Source of the DNA: Acidobacteriota bacterium
Lineage (GTDB): Bacteria; Acidobacteriota; HRBIN11
NCBI GenBank assembly: GCA_025061865.1
Contig: JANXAA010000159.1
Coordinates: 1-5,728 of the forward strand
DNA: 5,728 nt
Direction: 5' to 3'
The notes under the pieces were generated by a model, which worked only from the letters and a program-made list of their open reading frames with translations, was not told the origin of the DNA and ran no database searches. Both the position numbers and the translations under genes were made by a program. Of this stretch, positions 1-4,843 are shown one piece after another (position 1 is the first letter of the stretch; every line of letters begins with the position of its first letter).

Positions 1-6
1 ATCGAT

Positions 7-27
7 GATACCCAGCGTGCTGGGATC
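7..27 (-). terminator. Possible weak terminator hairpin after the FHA-PrsW gene
   Basis: An inverted repeat begins 15 bases past the stop codon of the minus-strand gene: GAT, a bulged A, CCCAG, a four-base CGTG loop, then CTGGGATC. It gives about eight base pairs with one bulge. No run of T follows on the minus strand, so it is not a classical intrinsic terminator. It may only slow polymerase or protect the 3' end, and the window edge prevents judging what lies beyond. Confidence 0.25.
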
Positions 28-42
28 CGGCACTCTCAGGAC

Positions 43-1545
43 CTATATTCCGACCTGATCCCGAAGCCGCCGGATTTCTTCATACAGCTGGGGAATGCGG
101 GGGAGGCTCATCGTCTGAGCGCCTGCCGCCTGGGCCCGTTCCACGTGCCAATAGCAGAAGGCCAGTTTCGTCAGAGACCGGAGAAAGCGCCGACGGGCTC
201 TAAACTTCTGCGGCTTTCCTAACGCCGCCAGAAGCCACCGAATCCGACCCCAGAAGGAGCCGGCCACTCGGAGCTCCGCCTCCGAGATGAGACGTCCGAC
301 CTCTGGGGTCAGCAAGCGCCGGATAATCCGGCCCTCCCGGGCGACCAGGTAGACGATACCACCCAGGAAAGCCAAAAACAGCGGGACCCAAACGACCAAG
401 TACAGGACAAAAAAGAAGGCCCCAGCCAGGGAGGCGATAAGATTCCAAAGAGCATGTAAAAAGCTAGCTCCGGCCCATCCTACCACGGGCATGACGATTC
501 GCAAGATGGGTCGGTGGGTCTCCCGGGCAATTCCACAGCCGATACCCGTCATCGCCGTAAAGAGGGCATGCGAGAAAGGCGATAAGACACCCCGTAAGAA
601 CACGGCAGCGACCAATGCCCCCAAGCCCTCCTGTAAAAAACTCCGTCCGTAGTACAGTACATTCTCGACTGTGGCAAACCCCAGGGCGATAAATCCGGCA
701 TATACGATGCCGTCCAAGATGCTGTCGAATTCCCGTTTTAAGAAGAGCCAAAATGCGAGGACACCCAAGCCCTTCGTCGATTCCTCGATCAACGGGGCCG
801 AGACAACCGCCATCAGGAGCTCGCCAGCCGCCGGACCGGCCAGGGCCGTCGAGACGGCTCCAAACAGGCTGTTCACGATCAAGGAAACGACGACGGCCAC
901 CAGCGCGCCCCACGAGAAGGCGCCGACCAAAGCCCCGACGGGCTCCGGGTCATACCGGTCCAGCCACAGGAACAGCATCAGGTAAAACGGCGCCGGAAAG
1001 AACGCAACGAACCCCCCGACCAGCGTCCCAACAAAGCCCAGCTCCACAAGGATGAGACTCATCGCGATGAAGGTGAGGAGGCTCCCCGCAAGGATCAAAC
1101 AGCCGATGCTGAACCACTGACCCTCCCTCGCTGGCGCCTTTTCCCGGTCCGGGTCATACATCCCTAAGTTGGTCCACGTCTGGCGCGGCGCGGCCCGGGT
1201 CATCTCGGAAGACGCCTCGGCCCCGGGCATCGGCGACTCTTTGACCTGAATCCATATCTGGGGCCCCTGGGGCCCCAGTCGAACGACATCCCCACTCTGA
1301 AGGCGGGCCCGCTGGACACGGACACCGTTGACGAACGTCCCGTTGCGACTATTCTGGTCGATGACGTAAAGCCCGTCCGCCTCTTGCTGGAAGACAGCAT
1401 GAAGGGTCGAAACGATCCGGTCGGCCGTCGGATGGAATCGAACGTCGCAATCGGCACCCCGTCCGACGGTCAGACGCTTGGGGGCCTCGAATCGGAACTG
1501 GGCCCCATGTAAGGACCCGCCTTGAATCGTCAGAATCAACAGCAT
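43..1545 (-). CDS. FHA domain fused to PrsW-family intramembrane metalloprotease
   Basis: A 500-residue membrane protein counted from the ATG at 1545. Residues 1-100 form an FHA domain, a reader of phosphothreonine: VGRGADCDVRF (27-37) gives the conserved GR, then S46 and H49, then the NSRNGTFVNG loop (65-74). A hydrophilic linker (about 102-142) leads to eight or nine hydrophobic segments between about 146 and 402. These carry the PrsW signatures: EESTK (254-258), ATVEN with E294 and N295, H326 in SPFSHALF, and HALWN with H364 and N368. PrsW proteins are membrane-embedded proteases related to CAAX proteases; Bacillus PrsW cuts an anti-sigma factor. The last 95 residues form a strongly basic, probably cytoplasmic tail. 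The catalytic set looks complete. Start choice: the first FHA strand begins right at this ATG. An ATG at 1629 would add a 28-residue Pro/Gly-rich leader. A GTG at 1680 has a good AAGGG upstream but overlaps the predicted transcription start. Neither ATG has a clear ribosome-binding site. The substrate cannot be inferred. Confidence 0.9.
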   Translation of the reverse strand: MLLILTIQGGSLHGAQFRFEAPKRLTVGRGADCDVRFHPTADRIVSTLHAVFQQEADGLYVIDQNSRNGTFVNGVRVQRARLQSGDVVRLGPQGPQIWIQVKESPMPGAEASSEMTRAAPRQTWTNLGMYDPDREKAPAREGQWFSIGCLILAGSLLTFIAMSLILVELGFVGTLVGGFVAFFPAPFYLMLFLWLDRYDPEPVGALVGAFSWGALVAVVVSLIVNSLFGAVSTALAGPAAGELLMAVVSAPLIEESTKGLGVLAFWLFLKREFDSILDGIVYAGFIALGFATVENVLYYGRSFLQEGLGALVAAVFLRGVLSPFSHALFTAMTGIGCGIARETHRPILRIVMPVVGWAGASFLHALWNLIASLAGAFFFVLYLVVWVPLFLAFLGGIVYLVAREGRIIRRLLTPEVGRLISEAELRVAGSFWGRIRWLLAALGKPQKFRARRRFLRSLTKLAFCYWHVERAQAAGAQTMSLPRIPQLYEEIRRLRDQVGI

Positions 1546-1683
1546 GGCCAGGCGACCCGAGAGCCGATCGCAGGTACCGGTGCCAGGTGGCAAGGGAAAG
1601 GGACCATCCCTCCAAGAAGGCTTCGTCATGCCGATGGGTTGAGACCCGGAACCCCCGGTCCCTGGGACCTTATTCTGCACCTA

Positions 1684-1711
1684 AGTATACCCTTCGCAGA
1701 GGTTTTGCCAA
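1684..1711 (-). promoter_or_regulatory. Sigma70-like promoter for the FHA-PrsW gene
   Basis: On the minus strand, TTGGCA (1711-1706) and TATACT (1689-1684) are separated by 16 bases. Each hexamer matches the sigma70 consensus at five of six positions. Transcription would begin near 1677, just downstream of the GTG at 1680. That argues against the GTG start and leaves a leader of about 48 bases to the ATG at 1629, or about 130 to the ATG at 1545. This is read from consensus only. Confidence 0.5.
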
Positions 1712-1739
1712 GCCGATTAAGCTTCCCTGGCTTGACTCG

Positions 1740-1750
1740 TCCCCAGGCCG
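1740..1750 (+). repeat. 11-base direct repeat, copy 1
   Basis: TCCCCAGGCCG occurs here and again at 1871-1881, in the same orientation and 131 bases apart. The two copies sit either side of the AT-rich tract, one near each promoter. It could be a paired protein-binding site or chance in GC-rich DNA. Confidence 0.35.
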
Positions 1751-1764
1751 TCGAATGGGTTCGG

Positions 1765-1792
1765 ATTTAGTAAATAATTAAAAACTATAGAA
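1765..1792. promoter_or_regulatory. AT-rich tract in the divergent region
   Basis: 25 of 28 bases are A or T, in a GC-rich setting. On the minus strand it contains TATAGT (1789-1784) preceded at 17 bases by a poor -35 match, TTGGAG (1812-1807), so it could be a second, weaker promoter for the FHA-PrsW gene. It could equally be a bend or melting site, or bind a nucleoid protein. It is about 90-115 bases upstream of the main minus-strand start, too far for a standard UP element. Confidence 0.35.
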
Positions 1793-1861
1793 CGGGGCCG
1801 GGCCGTCTCCAAGGACCTGGCTCGAGGGTGCAACGTGGGTCTAAATAGAAGGCCTTAGGTC

Positions 1862-1879
1862 GCCTGGCGATCCCCAGGC
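1862..1879. repeat. Short inverted repeat (6-base arms)
   Basis: GCCTGG (1862-1867) and CCAGGC (1874-1879) are separated by six bases. The right arm overlaps the second copy of the 11-base direct repeat. No T run follows on either strand, so it does not look like a terminator. It lies about 48 bases upstream of the -35 of the peptidase promoter, where a regulator site would be plausible. Confidence 0.3.
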
Positions 1880-1881
1880 CG
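1871..1881 (+). repeat. 11-base direct repeat, copy 2
   Basis: Second exact copy of TCCCCAGGCCG (first at 1740-1750). It overlaps the right arm of the inverted repeat at 1862-1879. Confidence 0.35.
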
Positions 1882-1926
1882 AGCCATCTGTCGTCAGCCC
1901 GTGCCTACACGAAGCGGTATCCGACC

Positions 1927-1956
1927 TTTACAATGTCCCGTCGACGGGGCTACAAT
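1927..1956 (+). promoter_or_regulatory. Sigma70-like promoter for the M14 peptidase gene
   Basis: TTTACA (1927-1932) and TACAAT (1951-1956) each match the sigma70 consensus at five of six positions, with an 18-base spacer. Predicted start of transcription is near 1963, giving a leader of about 155 bases before the ATG at 2118. The spacer is one base longer than ideal and carries a perfect palindrome, listed separately, which suggests control at the promoter. This is read from consensus only. Confidence 0.45.
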
Positions 1957-1960
1957 GCCC
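1929..1960 (+). repeat. Direct repeats TACAATGYCC, 22 bases apart
   Basis: TACAATGTCC (1929-1938) and TACAATGCCC (1951-1960) differ at one base and are 22 bases apart, about two helical turns. They flank the palindrome at 1937-1948. The downstream copy contains the proposed -10 hexamer, and the upstream copy overlaps the proposed -35. Confidence 0.5.
1937..1948. promoter_or_regulatory. 12-base perfect palindrome inside the promoter spacer (operator candidate)
   Basis: CCCGTCGACGGG is its own reverse complement and lies wholly between the -35 and -10 hexamers of the peptidase promoter. A dimeric regulator bound here would either occlude polymerase or, as MerR-type regulators do at long-spacer promoters, distort the DNA to activate. 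The 18-base spacer is only slightly long, so the MerR comparison is loose. No regulator gene is visible next to it except the ROK fragment 3.7 kb away, and nothing ties that to this site. Confidence 0.4.
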
Positions 1961-2021
1961 AATCCCCTGTTTGATTCAGCCATGGCACAGACATAAGGGT
2001 TTTGGCCCGGATGCAGACGGA

Positions 2022-2099
2022 GCCGGGGTTCAGAAAATGCCTAATGCCTGACGCTTGAACCCTCGGTCCCGGTGCCCCTAACACCTGACACCGAACCCC
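2022..2099 (+). promoter_or_regulatory. Structured leader with two mutually exclusive pairings
   Basis: GGGTTCA (2026-2032) can pair with TGAACCC (2056-2062); CCG/CGG pairs outside a bulged T lengthen this stem to about ten pairs. The same segment, as GGGGTTC (2025-2031), can instead pair with GAACCCC (2093-2099), just before the ribosome-binding site at 2107. A separate CGGTG/CACCG stem (2070-2074 with 2089-2093) is also possible. Alternative folds next to a start codon can regulate translation, but I do not recognise a known riboswitch, and GC-rich sequence pairs easily by chance. Confidence 0.25.
2040..2090 (+). repeat. Degenerate seven-base repeats (CCTRAYR) upstream of the M14 gene
   Basis: CCTAATG-CCTGACG (2040-2053) is followed by weaker seven-base units starting at 2054, 2061 and 2068. 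After a two-base slip comes CCTAACA-CCTGACA (2077-2090). The two 14-base blocks agree at 11 of 14 positions. The pattern ends about 17 bases before the ribosome-binding site. It looks like a decayed short tandem repeat in the leader; function unknown. Confidence 0.45.
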
Positions 2100-2106
2100 T
2101 GCTTGC

Positions 2107-2110
2107 AGGA
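2107..2110 (+). promoter_or_regulatory. Ribosome-binding site deciding the M14 start
   Basis: AGGA lies seven bases before the ATG at 2118. The frame could also open at a TTG at 2103, but that would put this site inside the gene and add five residues ahead of the arginine-rich signal-peptide start. The ATG is preferred. Confidence 0.65.
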
Positions 2111-2117
2111 TGAGACC

Positions 2118-4754
2118 ATGCGTCGGCAAATCCGATGGGCTCTTCTGAACGTCCTTCTCGTCGGAGGGATGGCGGCGATGCCTTTTGCTCAACAGCCCCT
2201 TGGTTTTTCCCTGCCCGAGGGTCCCTATCGGCCCGATGTGCCGACGCCGGATCGGGTCCTGGGCTTTTCCTTTGGTCAACGCCCTATTACGTCTGAGGAG
2301 GCTTTCCACTATCTGGAGACCCTCGCCCGGGCGTCGCCCCGGATTCGAATCGAAACGTATGGGCAAACCTTCGAGGGACGACCGCTCCGGCTGGCTTGGA
2401 TCAGCACGCCAGAAAACCTGGACCGTCTCGAGACATGGCAGCACCGCTGGCGGGAACTCTGGAACCCCGTTCGAGTTCAGCCTGTCGACCTGAGTACCTG
2501 GCTTTTGGAGGGTCTGCCCGTACTCGTCTGGTTCGGGTTTAGCATTCACGGCAATGAACATTCGAGTACGGAGGCCGCTCTGGCCCTAGCTTACTTCCTG
2601 GCGGCCTCGGAGAGACCCGAAGTCCAGCAAGTTTTAGAACGGGTCGTCCTTATCATCGATCCTATCCAGAACCCGGACGGTCGGAGTCGGTTCGTCCAGC
2701 ACGTACGGGCTCAAATGGGCCGTCAGCCTGACGAATTCCCCTGGGCGACTGAACACACTGAAGAATGGCCCTCCGGCCGGTTCAACCACTTTCTGTACGA
2801 CCTGAACCGCGACTGGCTGTTCCAGACGCAGGCGGAATCCCAGGCCCGTGTCACTGCCTATGTGCGGCACCCGCCGCAGGTATTTGTGGACTTTCATGAG
2901 ATGGGTCACGATGAGACATACTTCTTTCCACCCCCGACTCGGCCTATCATCCCTTGGCTCCCGGAGACCCTGCGGTCGTGGTGGGAGCGATTCGGCCAGG
3001 CGAATGCTCGGGTCTTCGAGCAGAAGGGCTGGCGGTACTTCACCCGGGAGTGGTTCGACACATACTACCCAGGCTACGGCGACAGCTTCCCGGCCCTCAA
3101 TGGGGCCATTGGGATGACCTATGAACAGGCCTCGGCCCGAGGCGTGCGGGTCCGCCGGTCTGACGGAACCATCCTGACCCTATCGGACGCCATCGCCCAC
3201 CACTGGACGACCGCCTGGACGACGCTCCAGACGGCCGCCGAGCACCGAGTCGAGATTTTGCGCGACTTCTTCCAAAGTCGGATGGCCCACCTCCGAGACA
3301 CGGACGACATCTGGGGATGGCTCGTGCCGGCCGACACCGACCCATTCCTGCGCCAGCGGCTCTTGGAGCGCCTCCGTCGAATGGGTGTCGAGGTCTATAC
3401 CGTATCCAAGCTAGTGACGCTCACCGCTCGGGACCCCTACTTCGGGACCCACGTGGGTCGGTCGGACGTCCGACCCGGCGACTGGGTCATTCCCCTGCAG
3501 CAGGCCCAGCGGCTCCTCTTGAAGACTTGGCTCGCTCGAGAAGTCCCGATGGACGCCGAGTTCTTGAGGGCCGTCCGGGAACAACGGGAACTCCGGGAGG
3601 AGCCCGGTTTTTACGACATCACGGCTTGGTCCCTGCCCCTCGCATGGGGTCTCCGGGTCGTCGAGTTGACGGGCCGGCCCGACCGGAGCTGGCTTCAACT
3701 CGTGCCGGACCGACCGGACTCGACTGAATCGACGTTCCGACGGGCGACCTACGCCTACGTCGTGTGCAATCGGACGTTGGGGGTCTATGCGGCTGCCGCT
3801 TCCGCCCTGGAACAGCGCTTTCCCTTCTACGTCAACCGGAAGCCTCTCCACCTAAGCTCGGGACAGTGCCCGCCGGGGAGCCTCATCTTCTTTGTGGCTC
3901 AAGAACCAGCTGAGTTCGGACCCTGGATTGAGACATGGGCCCGGCGGCTGGGACCTGCTGTCTTGGCCCTAGACAGTGGCTGGACGACGGACGGCATCTC
4001 CCTAAGTTCCCCCCAAACTGCCTTTGTCCCATCAAACAAGCGGATCGTCCTCTTGGTCGGACCGGGTACCCGACCCGACAGCGTAGGTGCCCTGTGGCAT
4101 ACGCTGGAAGTCGTCTATGGCTTCCCCATCACGAGAGTCCGAACGGATATGCTGGCCTCGATGGACTGGTCCGACGTCGGGGTCCTCATCATGGCGGACG
4201 TTTCTCCCCAGGCCCTCCAGCGGCTCTGGGGGGACGAAACGGTCCAGCGGCTAAAGCTTTGGATCGAGGGCGGCGGTGCCCTCGTCGCCATCGGAAGTAG
4301 CACCGTATGGGCCTCCGAGGTCGGCCTGATGAAGGTCGAATGGGGACCCGAAAAGAAGACTGATGGATCCAGCGCATCGCAGAAGCCCGTGCCCTTAGCC
4401 GACGTACCGGGCGCCCTGTTGCGGGTCCGCTTAGAGAACCGCCACTTCTGGATGGGCGGCTACGAGACCCCGGACATCGCTGTCTTTTATGAAGGGCATC
4501 GAATCGCTCGGCCGGACCCTGAGACGGCCTTCGCCGTCGCCCGGTTCGCCCCGCCCGACCGTCTGACGGCCAGCGGTTTCGTGTGGGATGACGTGAAGCA
4601 AGCATTGGCCGATACGGCCTACGCCTGGTATGTAGAGCGCGGGCGCGGCCAGATCTTTGCGATCTTGGGACATCCGATGTTCCGGGGCGACTATTGGGGA
4701 ACCCATCGGTTCGTCTTGAACGCCCTCTTATGGGGCCTAGCCCGGTCACCGTGA
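2118..4754 (+). CDS. Secreted M14-family zinc carboxypeptidase-like protein
   Basis: An exported metallopeptidase of 878 residues. Residues 1-25 form a signal peptide: basic MRRQIR, a hydrophobic stretch, and a PFAQ cleavage region. The M14 domain spans about 55-385 and has every expected element: zinc ligands H144 and E147 (in SIHGNEH) and H260 (in DFHEMG); NPDG at 185-188; the substrate-binding N230-R231 pair in LNRDW; and the catalytic glutamate E336 in MTYEQAS. M14 enzymes normally remove C-terminal residues from peptides. This protein is far longer than a bare M14 domain, as in the large bacterial M14 proteins of about 850-950 residues. Residues about 640-735 (VLLVGPG, then VLIMADV and WIEGGGALVAIG) resemble a class I glutamine-amidotransferase-like fold but show no nucleophile-elbow cysteine. 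The C-terminus (about 848-873) ends in a conserved-looking GTHRFVLNALLWG segment. The whole protein has only two cysteines, C550 and C584, which could form a disulfide outside the cytoplasm. The peptide substrate is unknown. The gene stands alone, divergent from the FHA-PrsW gene and convergent with the ROK gene. Confidence 0.92.
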   Translation: MRRQIRWALLNVLLVGGMAAMPFAQQPLGFSLPEGPYRPDVPTPDRVLGFSFGQRPITSEEAFHYLETLARASPRIRIETYGQTFEGRPLRLAWISTPENLDRLETWQHRWRELWNPVRVQPVDLSTWLLEGLPVLVWFGFSIHGNEHSSTEAALALAYFLAASERPEVQQVLERVVLIIDPIQNPDGRSRFVQHVRAQMGRQPDEFPWATEHTEEWPSGRFNHFLYDLNRDWLFQTQAESQARVTAYVRHPPQVFVDFHEMGHDETYFFPPPTRPIIPWLPETLRSWWERFGQANARVFEQKGWRYFTREWFDTYYPGYGDSFPALNGAIGMTYEQASARGVRVRRSDGTILTLSDAIAHHWTTAWTTLQTAAEHRVEILRDFFQSRMAHLRDTDDIWGWLVPADTDPFLRQRLLERLRRMGVEVYTVSKLVTLTARDPYFGTHVGRSDVRPGDWVIPLQQAQRLLLKTWLAREVPMDAEFLRAVREQRELREEPGFYDITAWSLPLAWGLRVVELTGRPDRSWLQLVPDRPDSTESTFRRATYAYVVCNRTLGVYAAAASALEQRFPFYVNRKPLHLSSGQCPPGSLIFFVAQEPAEFGPWIETWARRLGPAVLALDSGWTTDGISLSSPQTAFVPSNKRIVLLVGPGTRPDSVGALWHTLEVVYGFPITRVRTDMLASMDWSDVGVLIMADVSPQALQRLWGDETVQRLKLWIEGGGALVAIGSSTVWASEVGLMKVEWGPEKKTDGSSASQKPVPLADVPGALLRVRLENRHFWMGGYETPDIAVFYEGHRIARPDPETAFAVARFAPPDRLTASGFVWDDVKQALADTAYAWYVERGRGQIFAILGHPMFRGDYWGTHRFVLNALLWGLARSP

Positions 4755-4770
4755 CGGCGTGACAGGGTGA
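4751..4770 (+). repeat. Period-8 GTGA repeat giving stop codons in all three frames
   Basis: GTGACGGC, GTGACAGG and GTGA follow one another at eight-base spacing from 4751. TGA codons therefore occur at 4752 (the real stop of the peptidase gene), 4760 and 4768, one in each plus-strand frame. This would end translation after any frame slip; it may also be chance. Confidence 0.4.
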
Positions 4771-4826
4771 ACCAGGGGCTTATGGGGTCATAGTCGTTAC
4801 AGTTATTACAGGGGCGCAGCGAAATT

Positions 4827-4843
4827 GCACCTAACGGTGTTTT
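4827..4843 (+). terminator. Weak intrinsic terminator candidate between convergent genes
   Basis: GCACC, a TAAC loop and GGTGT form a five-pair stem (the outermost pair G-T), followed by T at 4840-4843. It lies 73 bases after the peptidase stop codon and overlaps the last codon of the opposing ROK gene. The stem is short, so any termination would be inefficient. The rest of the 87-base gap holds nothing recognisable. Confidence 0.3.

Larger units (their letters stand above)
1681..2102. other. Divergent intergenic control region
   Basis: About 420 bases separate the longest frames of two divergently transcribed genes, and 572 bases separate the starts chosen here. I find no convincing gene: the only frame entering it is the minus-strand one at 1950-2561, which lies mostly over the peptidase gene. 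What it holds is regulatory-looking: two promoters facing away from each other, an AT-rich tract, short direct and inverted repeats, and a structured leader, all listed separately. Confidence 0.7.

Noticed and set aside
1755..1770. Possible tRNA T-arm, from the GGGTTCGGAT string
   Set aside because: No pairing partner for the arm and no cloverleaf can be built around it on either strand.
1971..1997. Second plus-strand promoter, TTGATT with CATAAG
   Set aside because: The spacer is only 15 bases and each hexamer matches at four positions; much weaker than the promoter at 1927-1956.
1950..2561. 203-residue minus-strand open frame across the divergent spacer and the peptidase 5' end
   Set aside because: It is mostly antisense to the clearly coding M14 gene, covers its promoter and signal peptide, and has no recognisable domain.
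3411..3851. 146-residue minus-strand frame within the peptidase gene
   Set aside because: Fully antisense to the M14 gene, with no recognisable motif and no separate promoter or ribosome-binding site.
4189..4749. 186-residue minus-strand frame antisense to the peptidase C-terminus
   Set aside because: Arg-rich low-complexity translation with no domain; a shadow of the peptidase gene.
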